Below, one piece after another: positions 25,500-34,227 of a DNA stretch of 64,000 nt. Origin of the DNA: CAYQJL01 sp964573295. GTDB lineage: Bacteria; Eisenbacteria; RBG-16-71-46; CAIMUX01; WJJG01. The stretch spans positions 62,001 through 126,000 of the forward strand of contig CAZNJE010000002.1 of assembly GCA_964573295.1 (NCBI GenBank), given 5' to 3'. Each line of letters opens with the position of its first letter. The first letter of the stretch is position 1. A program made the translations under genes and the position numbers. The notes beneath the pieces are model-generated. The model made no database searches. It saw nothing but the letters and a program-made list of their open reading frames with translations, and was not told where the DNA came from.

Positions 25500-25805
25500 C
25501 GTGGGCCGCCGGCCCGCGACCCTCGAACGGGTCGCGTCCACCCCTCTGGCAGATGTGCGAGAGGATCGCTGCTGGGAGGACCACATCTACCGCTACGCCA
25601 ACACCGTTCCCCTGGTGGAGGAGGAAGACGCGCTGAAGGTCAACTGGTGCGAGGTAACCGTTACCTCAAAGAAGGGCAAACTCGGCCACGGCAAACAGCA
25701 CCTCTCATCCGTGCCCTGACTCACTACATGTGCTTCCCTTCCTGGAAGGCACTCATGGAGTTCATGATGCGTGGACTGGAGATCGGCCCGTACGAGGTCA
25801 AATGA
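25500..25805 (+). pseudogene. C-terminal remnant of a transposase (ISNCY-like), frameshifted
   Basis: One frame reads IYRYANTVPLVEEEDALKVN then WCEVTVT up to about 25690; another frame continues THYMCFPSWKALMEFMMRGL to a stop at 25805. Together they resemble the C-terminal part of a DDE transposase group in which these two segments follow each other. A frameshift near 25690 and the absence of everything upstream mark it as a remnant. Confidence 0.5.
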
Positions 25806-26156
25806 GCCGCCCTCAGGGCGAGCTATGCCCGGGCGACTTCACTCACAGCTATTGGGGCCCTCGCGACTGAGAAGTGACGCCCGCAACCGCGCTAACGCAG
25901 CCCCTTAGCGCCTCTCTTTCACCCCCAACCGGTCCACACCGGGGCCACGGCCCGGCCCCTCTGGACCCTTGGCCTTCTCCTGGATCCTGGGTAGCGGGAT
26001 CTGCACGCCAGAATGAGAATTGCTGCGTGGGCTGCGGCTCCGCTTGATGTTTGGCTGCCGATTGCCGACTATCGGCAGAATCGCCGGCGGCCGGCCCGCG
26101 GCGACCCTGGCCAGGGTGGGGCCGCCACCATCTCAACCTCCAATCGAGGAACGATC
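25806..26156. other. Intergenic, nothing recognised
   Basis: About 350 bp between the transposase remnant and the next gene. No repeat, hairpin, small gene or promoter could be supported, apart from GAGGAA just before the downstream start codon. Confidence 0.5.
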
Positions 26157-27551
26157 ATGAGCGAGAAAGCCTACAGCGGCAGCTGGAAGGAACAGCCCGA
26201 AGCCGCCGCCTACCTGGATGGTCTTTTCCATTCCTGCTTGCGGCACTTCCCGGCCTTGGAATGCTTGGCAGGCCGCGTGCTCGATGAAACCAGCTCGCGA
26301 CTCTACGACTATGTCGACGCCTTCGTCCTGCCGGACACCGACGCGGTGACCGGCCGGTTCGTGGAGCTCGGGTTCGCGGAAGAGCCCGGCGTGGCATGCG
26401 CGCCGACAGAGACGAGCTTCCATCACCCCGGCGCGATCTTCCCGCGCATACTTCTGCGTTCGGGCGCCGGCGGCGACACGCCCCTCGGCATTCACCTACA
26501 GGTCGAGAGTCTCTCGCGCTGCCTGGCGGCGATCGGCCGGACGGCGGTGATCGCAGGCGATCCGCTGGCCCCCTACCGCCGGGCCGTCCTGACCTCGACC
26601 GGCGAGTTGGAGTGGGTGCTGAGTGAGCGCCGCGGCACGCTCGATCACGTTCCGCCGCGGACGGCACCGGACCACGCGCACCGCTACCTCCTGGGAGTCG
26701 AGCGGTGGCTGCATCGCCAGCGCCGCTACGACCGCCTGGAAGACGGCCTGACCGCGACCCTGAAACTGGCTCGCGATCTGGTGACCGACTTCGGCCGCGA
26801 CGAAGCAGCCTGGATCGCCTTCGAGGCCGAGCGCATCTACTGGGAGCAGCGCAATCTGACCGCGCGCACGCAGAAGCGCCGTCTGGACGCTCTGGGCCTG
26901 GGCTGGGCCAACCATGATCACCACACCTTCCGCAGCTCGCGGCAGGCGTTCCCGCACCTCATCGAGACCCTCGAGACCTTCGGCTTCCAGTGCCGCGAGC
27001 AGTTCTACGCTGGGCGCGAGGCCGGCTGGGGCGCACAGGTTCTGGAGCACCCGGTGTGCCGCATCGCCATCTTCGCCGACGTGGATCTGGCGCCCGAAGA
27101 GGTGGAGGGCGACTTCGCGCACAAGCCACTGCCCCCACGCGCAGAGCTGGGCACGGTGGGCCTCTGGTGCGCCCTCCACGGCGAGTCGATCCTGGAGGCG
27201 GGCCTCCACCACCTGGCCGGCCGGTTCGAATTCGACCGCTTTCGTGAAGACATCACGCGCGAGGGCCGGGGAATGCTCGATCCGTTCGCCAACACCGACC
27301 TGCTGCGCCAGGCCTTCTCCGAAGGCGAGCGCTGGGCCGTCCCGCGGGACCGCTTGGAGCGACTCGTCGCGCAGAAGGTCATCGATCAGGAGCAAGCCGA
27401 CCGCTTCGGGACCCAGGGGGTGATCGGCAGCCACATCGAGAACATCCAGCGCGGACTGGGTTTCAAAGGCTTCAGCCAGAAGAGCGTGAGCGACATCATC
27501 CGGCGTACCGATCCCCGGGCCGAGGGCGCGAGCGCGGGAGGAGGCCAATGA
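26157..27551 (+). CDS. Conserved-looking protein of unknown function, possibly VOC-like
   Basis: A 464-residue soluble protein I do not firmly recognise. It seems to contain two similar halves. The first (residues 30-170) has SRLYDYVDAFVLPDTDAVT followed by GRFVELGF and TSFHHPGAIFPRILL. The second (250-400) has NHDHHTFRSSRQAF, then IETLETFGFQCREQFY and RIAIFADVDL. The His-rich DHHTFR motif followed by a GF/GY turn and an IFADVDL strand recalls VOC-superfamily metal enzymes such as DUF1338, but this is a weak resemblance. The last residues overlap the start of the following dehydrogenase gene by four bases (ATGA), so the two probably act in one pathway. The start has GAGGAA six bases upstream. 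Confidence 0.6.
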   Translation: MSEKAYSGSWKEQPEAAAYLDGLFHSCLRHFPALECLAGRVLDETSSRLYDYVDAFVLPDTDAVTGRFVELGFAEEPGVACAPTETSFHHPGAIFPRILLRSGAGGDTPLGIHLQVESLSRCLAAIGRTAVIAGDPLAPYRRAVLTSTGELEWVLSERRGTLDHVPPRTAPDHAHRYLLGVERWLHRQRRYDRLEDGLTATLKLARDLVTDFGRDEAAWIAFEAERIYWEQRNLTARTQKRRLDALGLGWANHDHHTFRSSRQAFPHLIETLETFGFQCREQFYAGREAGWGAQVLEHPVCRIAIFADVDLAPEEVEGDFAHKPLPPRAELGTVGLWCALHGESILEAGLHHLAGRFEFDRFREDITREGRGMLDPFANTDLLRQAFSEGERWAVPRDRLERLVAQKVIDQEQADRFGTQGVIGSHIENIQRGLGFKGFSQKSVSDIIRRTDPRAEGASAGGGQ

Positions 27552-28717
27552 GCGACGCCTACGACAGCAGCAGGTCAGATGCGGTCTCCGATCCCTACGA
27601 TGTGTTCTTCTACGAGGCCTTCGAGGAGGAGGCCGATTTGCTGGGGCAGTACCTGCCCACCGACCTGCGTGCCGGCTTCACCTGGAAGACCATTCAAGAA
27701 ACCGGCCAGGTCGAGCCAGCGGCGCCCATCATCAGTACGCGCACCCAGTCGGTCCTGCCCCCGGCCTGGGCGCCCAAGCTGCAGGCAATCCTGAGCCGCA
27801 GCACCGGTTACGACCACCTGATCCACTACCGGGAGACCACCGGCATCTCGCTGCCGTGCGGCTACCTGCCGCGCTACTGCCACAGGGCGGTTGCGGAGCA
27901 GGCCATGCTTCTGTGGACGGCCCTGCTACGCCGGCTCCCACGTCAGATCGAGCAGTTTCGCCACTTCGAGCGCGACGGGCTCACCGGCGCCGAGTGCAAG
28001 GGCAAGACCCTGATCGTGGTGGGCGTCGGCAACGTGGGCTCACAGGTCGTCCGTATCGGACAGGGTCTGGAGATGCGGGTCATCGGCGTCGACCTCGAGC
28101 CGAAGGACGACTCTGTGCCCTATGAGCCCATCGAGAAGGCGCTACCGCACGCGGATGTGATCGCCTGCTGCATGAACCTGACGCCGGAGAACGTGGGCTA
28201 CTTCAGTCGCGAGCGCCTGCTGGCGGCGCCGCGGGGCGTCGTGTTCGTCAACGTCGCCCGCGGGCAGATGGCGCCCTCGCGAGTGTTGCTACCGTTGCTG
28301 AGAGACGGACACCTGGGCGGCGTGGGGTTGGACGTCTTTGCCGAGGAGAGCGCGCTCGCCGTTCAGCTCCGCGGGGAAGTGCCGGGGCAAGCCATCGCGG
28401 GCGTCGGCGATGCGAGCCCGTGCGCAACCGACACCGATGAAGCCGGACCTGGCGAAGCCGGACCTGACAAGACCGGACCTGACAAGACCGGCCCTGACGA
28501 GACCGGCCCTGGCAAAACCGGACCTGGCGAGACCGGTTCCGGTGAGGTGGCCGCGGAGGTGCGCGCCACACTCGAGTTGGCGCGCACGGCCGGCGCGATC
28601 CTGACCCCGCACAACGCCTTCAACAGTGTCGAAGCCGTGGATCGCAAGGCGCAGCAGAGCATCGAGCAGATCGAGGCGTTTCGGGGCGACGGCGCGTTTC
28701 TGTGGCCGGTGCCATAG
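27548..28717 (+). CDS. D-2-hydroxyacid dehydrogenase-family protein with repeat insert
   Basis: A 389-residue member of the D-isomer-specific 2-hydroxyacid dehydrogenases. The NAD-binding motif is VVGVGNVGSQVVRIGQGLEM, with an acidic residue at the end of the next strand (VIGVDLEP), which favours NAD over NADP. ACCMNLTPENVGYFSRERL and VVFVNVARGQM are the catalytic-Arg/Glu region equivalents, and HNAFNSVEAV is the catalytic His region. Residues 298-332, between LAVQLRGEVPG and the final catalytic helix, are seven five-residue units (GPDKT/GPGET) from a 15-bp tandem repeat. Substrate is unknown; coupling with the upstream protein suggests a small catabolic module. Confidence 0.82.
   Translation: MSDAYDSSRSDAVSDPYDVFFYEAFEEEADLLGQYLPTDLRAGFTWKTIQETGQVEPAAPIISTRTQSVLPPAWAPKLQAILSRSTGYDHLIHYRETTGISLPCGYLPRYCHRAVAEQAMLLWTALLRRLPRQIEQFRHFERDGLTGAECKGKTLIVVGVGNVGSQVVRIGQGLEMRVIGVDLEPKDDSVPYEPIEKALPHADVIACCMNLTPENVGYFSRERLLAAPRGVVFVNVARGQMAPSRVLLPLLRDGHLGGVGLDVFAEESALAVQLRGEVPGQAIAGVGDASPCATDTDEAGPGEAGPDKTGPDKTGPDETGPGKTGPGETGSGEVAAEVRATLELARTAGAILTPHNAFNSVEAVDRKAQQSIEQIEAFRGDGAFLWPVP
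28439..28543 (+). repeat. In-frame 15-bp tandem repeat, 7 copies, inside the dehydrogenase gene
   Basis: 15-mers of the type aagaccggacctgac start at 28439, 28454, 28469, 28484, 28499, 28514 and 28529. They encode GPDKT-like pentapeptides placed in a loop before the catalytic-His segment. Confidence 0.93.
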
Positions 28718-28782
28718 CGGCCGGCACAGCCCGGGGATGTTCTGGCCCGATCACGAGAGCGCCCGCCTTTCGAGTCCGCGAG

Positions 28783-30834
28783 CTAGGCGCCGAACGCCTC
28801 GTCGATCGCGCCGCGCACCGTGTCCGCATCGGCTTCCGCCGCCAGGGTGACCTGCATCCCTTCCTCCGCGCCCGCGGCGCGCTCGACCGCGTAGCGCGCG
28901 CCCGGATTGCCGGCCCATGCGCGGCGGGCCAGGCCGTGCGAAACGTCCCAGGAGAGCATGCCGCGGGCGCGCCGGTCGGCCTCGGCCGATCCGTCGAGCA
29001 CCATACCGAAACCACCGTTGATGACCTCACCCCAGCCCACGCCGCCGCCATTGTGAAGCGACACCCACGTGGCGCCGCGGAACGCGTCGCCCACGAAGTT
29101 CTGCACGGCCATGTCGGCGGTCAGTTGCGAGCCATCGAGGATGTTGGCCGTCTCGCGGTACGGCGAATCGGTCCCCGAGACGTCGTGATGGTCCCGGCCC
29201 AGCACGATCGGCGCGGTGACGCGTCCTGCGCGGATCGCCGCGTTGAAGGCCAGCGCGATATCGATCCGTCCTTGCCGGTCCGCATAGAGGATGCGGGCCT
29301 GCGAGCCGACCACCATGCGGTTCTCCTCGGCCTGTCGGATCCAGCGCACATTGTCGAGCATCTGCTGCTTGATCTGCTCGTCCGCACTCGCGGCCATCTC
29401 TTCCAGGATTCCGGCGGCGAGCCGGTCGGTCGTGTGAAGGTCGGCCGGGTTGCCGGAGGTACAGACCCAGCGGAAGGGCCCGAACCCGTAGTCGAAGCAC
29501 ATCGGTCCCATGATGTCCTCGACGTAGGAGGGATAGGTGAAGCCGCCGTCTGGGCGGTTGATCCCCGGGGCCCCGGCGCGCGAGGCCTCGAGCAAGAAAG
29601 CGTTGCCGTAGTCCCAGAAGTTCATGCCGCGTGCGTGCAGGGAATGGATCGCGGCCACCTGGCGGCGCAGCGATTCCTGCACGCGCTCCGCGAAGCCCTC
29701 GGGATCGGCCGTCATCATGCGGTTGCTGTCTTCGAAGGGCAACCCGGCCGGGTAGTAGCCACCCAGGTAGGGATTGTGAAGCGAGGTCTGATCGCTCCCC
29801 AGCTCGACCGAGATGCCCTCCTTGGCAAGCCGCTCCCACAAGTCGACGATGTTGCCCAGGTAGCCGATCGACACCGGCTTGCGCTCGGCCACGGCGCGAT
29901 CGATGCGCGAGAGCAGTTTGTCCAGGTCCTCTTCGTATTCGTCCAGCCAGCCCTGTTCGTGACGGGTCTTGAGCGGCTTGGGGTTGATCTCGGCAATGAC
30001 ACCCACCGCGCCGGCGATCACCGCCGCCTTCGCCTGCGCGCCGCTCATGCCGCCCAGGCCGGAGGTCACGAACAGCTTTCCCTCCAGGCCCTGGCCGGGT
30101 TCGAGGCCGAGATACTTGCGGCCCGCGTTGAGCAGCGTGATGGTCGTGCCGTGGACGATCCCCTGCGGGCCGATGTACATGAAACTGCCGGCAGTCATCT
30201 GCCCGTAGCTGGTAACGCCCAGGGCCGAGAGCCGGTCGTACTCGGCCCGCGAGCTGTAGTTGGGAATCACCATGCCGTTGGTGACAACCACCCGTGGCGC
30301 TTCCGGGTGCGAGGGGAACAGGCCCAGCGGGTGCCCCGAGTAGAGCACCAGCGTCTGCTCCTCGGTCATCTCACAGAGGTACTTCATCGTCAGCAGGTAC
30401 TGCGCCCAGTTCTGGAAGACCGTGCCGTTGCCGCCGTAGGTCACCAGCTCGTAAGGATGCTGCGCGACCCGCTTGTCGAGGTTGTTCTGGATCATCAGCA
30501 TGATCGCGGCGGCCTGCTTCGTTCGGGCGGGGTAGTCGCCGATCGGACGGGCCTTCATCTCGTAACTCGGGCGAAACCGGCGCATGTAGATGCGTCCATC
30601 GTTGGCCAGCTCGCGCGCGAACTCCGGCGCCAGGCTCTCGTGCATGGTTTGGGGGAAGTAGCGCAGCGCGTTCTGCAGCGCCAGCTCCTGCTCCCGCCGG
30701 GACAACACCTGCGGACGGACCGGCGCGTGGTTGATGCCCGGTTCCTCGGGGGGCATCTCGGGGATCGACGCCGGGATCCCCTGCCGGATGGCATCCTGGA
30801 ACGATTGGCGCACCTGGGTGTCGCTGCTTGTCAT
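28783..30834 (-). CDS. hutU: Urocanate hydratase, long form
   Basis: A 683-residue enzyme converting urocanate to imidazolone propionate, the second step of histidine degradation. Clear signatures are YGGNGTVFQNWAQYLLTMKY, TAGSFMYIGPQGIVHGTT, SGLGGMSGAQAKAA (NAD-binding) and HNGGGVGWGEVINGGFGM. Common bacterial HutU proteins are about 560 residues; this one has the length and insertions of the roughly 680-residue form known from animals and some FCB bacteria. The start at 30834 has GGGAGG upstream; the ORF could extend to 30915 but that part has no homology. No other hut gene is nearby, though the upstream-located operon might act in the same catabolism. Confidence 0.95.
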   Translation of the reverse strand: MTSSDTQVRQSFQDAIRQGIPASIPEMPPEEPGINHAPVRPQVLSRREQELALQNALRYFPQTMHESLAPEFARELANDGRIYMRRFRPSYEMKARPIGDYPARTKQAAAIMLMIQNNLDKRVAQHPYELVTYGGNGTVFQNWAQYLLTMKYLCEMTEEQTLVLYSGHPLGLFPSHPEAPRVVVTNGMVIPNYSSRAEYDRLSALGVTSYGQMTAGSFMYIGPQGIVHGTTITLLNAGRKYLGLEPGQGLEGKLFVTSGLGGMSGAQAKAAVIAGAVGVIAEINPKPLKTRHEQGWLDEYEEDLDKLLSRIDRAVAERKPVSIGYLGNIVDLWERLAKEGISVELGSDQTSLHNPYLGGYYPAGLPFEDSNRMMTADPEGFAERVQESLRRQVAAIHSLHARGMNFWDYGNAFLLEASRAGAPGINRPDGGFTYPSYVEDIMGPMCFDYGFGPFRWVCTSGNPADLHTTDRLAAGILEEMAASADEQIKQQMLDNVRWIRQAEENRMVVGSQARILYADRQGRIDIALAFNAAIRAGRVTAPIVLGRDHHDVSGTDSPYRETANILDGSQLTADMAVQNFVGDAFRGATWVSLHNGGGVGWGEVINGGFGMVLDGSAEADRRARGMLSWDVSHGLARRAWAGNPGARYAVERAAGAEEGMQVTLAAEADADTVRGAIDEAFGA

Positions 30835-31186
30835 GTCTGCCTCCCAGAAGTCATTGGCATCGGTCGTGTTGTGCGGCTTGGCCGCGTGACAGCGTTCCAC
30901 GCATCTCCCACGCACCCGAGGGCGCGTACACGTGTCACCGGCGCGGAATCAGAGCCTGCCGTCAGCGCGGGCGATGATAGCGCGGATGCGGCGGAGCTGG
31001 CCACTCTGTTCTGTCCGAGGGCTCAGGCTGCACCACCGTACTGACGATGGGGGTACCAGAGAGGCGACTCAGCGCACCCGGAAGCAACAGGCAGCCCGGC
31101 CAGCCTGGCCACCCGACCCGGCCCGGCCCGGGAGTAGCCCGGACGCCCCGCAGGCCGCCATTCGTTCTCGACCGAAGGAGCCAGAT
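30835..31186. other. Divergent intergenic region
   Basis: About 350 bp between divergent hutU and the alpha/beta-hydrolase gene. GC-rich cggcccggcc-type low complexity occurs at 31100-31135. No clear promoter hexamers or small gene were found; GAAGGAG at 31173-31179 is the ribosome-binding site of the next gene. Confidence 0.5.
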
Positions 31187-32593
31187 ATGCCAAGACGCTT
31201 CCGCGATCTCGATCGATGGTCGCATCCAACATCAGCCTGGAAAAAGGTGGCCACTCTCGCAGGCCTCCTGGTGTTCCTCGCACCGGTCTCCTGCGAAGAC
31301 GATCACGGCACCGTGCCCACCACAGACGACCCGGAACTCACGCCCGCGGGCGGCACCCTGATCACGCACGTGGCCTCACCGGAGAACGGCCTCATCGCCG
31401 TTCGCGTGGCGCTCCCCGATGCTCCGCGCTACCCCGAAGGGGCGCCGGTGGTGGTGCACGCCTCCACGTTCTTCGCGGGCGAGCGCACCTTCCACCAGCA
31501 CTTCGACTCCCCGCGCGTCGGCGCCATCGCGGTCTCCTACCTCCGTCCCGGAATCACCGACCCCCAGACCGGGGCCAGCAGCAGCGGAACGACCGACTAC
31601 GGAGGCCCGAATCACCTGGCGGCGCTACGCGATGTGATCCGCTTCGCCTGCGGCGCGACTCCCGACACGGCGGGCCGCACGATCGACGAGCTGGTGGCCG
31701 TGACACCGCTCACCGGCAACGTCGGTCTGTTCGCATCCTCCCATTCAGGGATCGTGGCCACGAACGTTCTGGCCCATCACGGGGATCAGATGCCCAAGCT
31801 CCAGTATCTGGTGGGGCGCGAAAACCCCACGCGTGACGAGATGTACCCGCTCGAGATCGGCCACTTCACCGATACGCGGGAACAGATCGACAACCCGCAC
31901 TATCACGCCGAGGAGTACACGCCCACCACCATCGTGGTCGACTATACCGGGTTGGCCTGGATCGACGATGGCATCACCCCCCACGGTCGGCCCGACTACG
32001 TCGACGGCGAGGGCAACCCGCTGGGCTACTTGCATCCGGTGATCTGCCCCAAGATGTGGAACCGGCGCTACTACTCCCGAAGTCTAACGGCTGCGCTCGT
32101 CGACAGCGGCGTGCTGGACCCGGAGACCAACTGGCCGGCCGATCTCGCCACGCCGCAGCAGGCGCGCGAGGCGTGGTCCGAGCGAATCACCGTGCACAAC
32201 TACCCCCGAATCCCCGCGGCCCTCTCCCAACTCAGAGTAATGCTCGTCTTCGCGGAGAAGGACCACGTGCAGGCCGCCCCCGACAAACCCCACATTCGGC
32301 AGGCCTACGACGGGTTCACCAACGGCGCCTCCCTACCCTGGGTACGGCTCAACCCGGACCGGGTCTACGCCCAGGCCGTCAATCCGGCCTACGGAAGCGA
32401 GATGCCCGACACGCCCGCCAACACGCCGCCTGATGACTGGATGAACGCGGAGGCCTTCGGCTTCCCCGACGTGACGGCCGATACGAAGTACGAGATCCCG
32501 CTGGCCGCCATCGCCGAGATGGCCGACCGGGTGCGAAGTGAGGACTGGAGCCCGAACCTGAATGCGATGTTGTACGAATACGAGGCCGATTAG
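31187..32593 (+). CDS. Exported alpha/beta-hydrolase-fold protein
   Basis: A 468-residue protein with an N-terminal hydrophobic segment (KVATLAGLLVFLAPVSC) after a positively charged stretch. The Cys there could be a lipidation site, although Pro at -3 is not typical. The nucleophile-elbow candidate is Ser in SSHSGIVATNV; RVMLVFAEKDHVQAAPDKPH resembles the strand and acid/His region of alpha/beta-hydrolases. Substrate unknown. The start at 31187 has GAAGGAG seven bases upstream. It converges with the TM-helix protein gene, with a shared hairpin between them. Confidence 0.65.
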   Translation: MPRRFRDLDRWSHPTSAWKKVATLAGLLVFLAPVSCEDDHGTVPTTDDPELTPAGGTLITHVASPENGLIAVRVALPDAPRYPEGAPVVVHASTFFAGERTFHQHFDSPRVGAIAVSYLRPGITDPQTGASSSGTTDYGGPNHLAALRDVIRFACGATPDTAGRTIDELVAVTPLTGNVGLFASSHSGIVATNVLAHHGDQMPKLQYLVGRENPTRDEMYPLEIGHFTDTREQIDNPHYHAEEYTPTTIVVDYTGLAWIDDGITPHGRPDYVDGEGNPLGYLHPVICPKMWNRRYYSRSLTAALVDSGVLDPETNWPADLATPQQAREAWSERITVHNYPRIPAALSQLRVMLVFAEKDHVQAAPDKPHIRQAYDGFTNGASLPWVRLNPDRVYAQAVNPAYGSEMPDTPANTPPDDWMNAEAFGFPDVTADTKYEIPLAAIAEMADRVRSEDWSPNLNAMLYEYEAD

Positions 32594-32632
32594 GGGACGG
32601 TCTGCTGGCGAGAGCGCCGCAGATGAAATGAC

Positions 32633-32655
32633 CGCCGGCGGAAAGTCCGCCGGCG
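32633..32655. terminator. Bidirectional hairpin between convergent genes
   Basis: Perfect 10-bp stem, CGCCGGCGGA at 32633-32642 and TCCGCCGGCG at 32646-32655, with a 3-nt loop. It lies 40 bp past the hydrolase stop and 20 bp past the stop of the convergent minus-strand gene, as expected for a shared terminator. No U-tract. Confidence 0.6.
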
Positions 32656-32674
32656 AGCGAGACGCATCGCGCTT

Positions 32675-33340
32675 CTAGGATTCCTCGCGCGAGTCGGGCT
32701 CGGCGCCTGTCCCGGGCCCCGTGCGGCCCCGACCCTCCATCCACCGGTCCATCAATCGGCCGGCGTGTTCACGGCATCCCAGACCAAAAGCCAGCGCGGC
32801 CGCCAGAGCCACGGCCCCGATGGTGATGCCGAAGAGCAGCCTTACGATATCGCCGGCGATGCCCATCTGATCGAGCGCCATGAAGACGGCCAGCACCACC
32901 ACGGCCACGCGGGTCACCGGGGCAAGCGAGGGGATCCGGTCGCCGACGATCCCACCCACCGCATCCCCGGCCAGTCGGGCTACATAGAGGCCCAGGCCCA
33001 GAACGGCCAGGCCGAGCAGCACGTCTGCACCAAAGGCCAGGAAGCGGGTCACCAGCTCCACGCCGAGCTGAAAGCCGATCAGGTCGCAGGCTTCGACCAC
33101 CGCGAAGAGCAGGATCGCGGCGACGGTGATGTTCGCCGCGATCCGCGACGGCGCGCGCTTCGGATCCGGCGCTGGCACCCCGATCATGCGCGCGATGCGT
33201 TCGTCGCCAACCGCGCGCACCACCCGGGCCACCAGTTTGCCCAGCAGGCGGGCCGCCACATAGCCGACCGCCAGAACCAGCACCGCCAGTCCCAGATTCA
33301 CCAGGTCATCGCCGAATTGATAGGTAAATTCTTCGAACAT
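32675..33340 (-). CDS. Conserved TM-helix protein related to MscS N-terminal regions
   Basis: A 221-residue protein with five or six hydrophobic helices. VNLGLAVLVLAVGYVAARLLGK and two later similar segments (GLAVLGLGLYVARLAG, GAVALAAALAFGLGCREHAG) are the 'conserved TM helix' repeats seen at the N-terminus of some mechanosensitive-channel proteins. The MscS beta-domain is missing, so it may not be a channel itself. It sits 18 bp upstream (in transcription order downstream) of the Bax-like gene, and the two may share a transcript. Confidence 0.68.
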   Translation of the reverse strand: MFEEFTYQFGDDLVNLGLAVLVLAVGYVAARLLGKLVARVVRAVGDERIARMIGVPAPDPKRAPSRIAANITVAAILLFAVVEACDLIGFQLGVELVTRFLAFGADVLLGLAVLGLGLYVARLAGDAVGGIVGDRIPSLAPVTRVAVVVLAVFMALDQMGIAGDIVRLLFGITIGAVALAAALAFGLGCREHAGRLMDRWMEGRGRTGPGTGAEPDSREES

Positions 33341-33358
33341 GTCTGTCTCCCCAAAGCC

Positions 33359-34216
33359 CTACCTGCCCGGTGTGGCATCTTCCCCTTCCGCGCTGCGGTA
33401 GCGCGGATCGAGCCGGTAGGCATCATAGCGGTCCAGGTCGTTGCTGCGGATCGTCAGCGCCACACGGCGCACGTATTCCTCACCCAGCTCGCTGTAGTTC
33501 TCGAGATGTTCGGCCAGCGCGAGGGGATCGCGCACTTGCGTGCGCGCCCGGCGGAATTCGCTGTAGGGCCCTCGGCCCAGCGTCAGGAAGTAGTCCTCCA
33601 CCGATCCCAGCAGGGAAGGGTAGCGCTTGACGTAGACGCGGTAGTCGCCCCGCGTCTCGCCGGCGGGAATGCGGGGCTCGTTCTCATCGAACGACCAGAC
33701 GCCGAAGACATTGAGCCCCTCACGGAAGAAGCGCGAGGTTCCCCAACCGCTCTCGAGTGCCGCCTGGGCCATGACCAGGCTGTTGGGATGGTCTCTCAGT
33801 CTCAGCATGAGCTGGCGCACGTTTTCCGCGCGGTAACGCTCCAACATGGCCTGGAGCCACAGATCCTCCTCGGACGTGCGCTCGGAAAGAGAGTCGATGC
33901 GCGCGATCTCCCGGCGCAGATTCGCCAGCTTGTGTTTGGCGATCAAGACCGAGGGCAGGAGCATGTCGAAGAACTTCTGCTTCTTCTCATCCACGGGCAG
34001 GCCGGCCAGCGATACGCCCCGCGTATAGGTCACCGGCGGGACGGCCGGACCGGAGAGCGACTCGATGTCCTCGGGAGAGCGCAGGGGCCGGTAGAGCACC
34101 TCGAGCCCCTGGGGCTGCGGACGGCGGTCGCGATAGCCCGCTCGCAGAAGCAGCCCACCGGCGATGAGGATCGCCGCCACGGCGATCAGGATCATCGGAA
34201 CGGCGCCGTGTCGCAT
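33359..34216 (-). CDS. Bax-like protein with glucosaminidase domain
   Basis: A 285-residue protein anchored by one N-terminal helix (MILIAVAAILIAGGLLL). Residues about 80-265 match the Bax/FlgJ-type glucosaminidase (GH73-like) domain: LPSVLIAKHKLANLRREI, then the catalytic-Glu motif LVMAQAALESGWGTSRFF with Glu in LESGWG, NVFGVWSF and YVKRYPSLLGSVEDYFLTL. It is expected to cut N-acetylglucosaminyl bonds of peptidoglycan in the periplasm. The gene begins 11 bp after the M23-peptidase stop; two cell-wall hydrolases are therefore adjacent and probably co-transcribed. Confidence 0.85.
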   Translation of the reverse strand: MRHGAVPMILIAVAAILIAGGLLLRAGYRDRRPQPQGLEVLYRPLRSPEDIESLSGPAVPPVTYTRGVSLAGLPVDEKKQKFFDMLLPSVLIAKHKLANLRREIARIDSLSERTSEEDLWLQAMLERYRAENVRQLMLRLRDHPNSLVMAQAALESGWGTSRFFREGLNVFGVWSFDENEPRIPAGETRGDYRVYVKRYPSLLGSVEDYFLTLGRGPYSEFRRARTQVRDPLALAEHLENYSELGEEYVRRVALTIRSNDLDRYDAYRLDPRYRSAEGEDATPGR

Positions 34217-34227
34217 GGTCTTCCCGA

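Noticed and set aside
23412..25805. An intact insertion sequence or composite transposon
   Set aside because: The three transposase fragments are from different families, each lacks catalytic residues, and no terminal inverted repeats were found.
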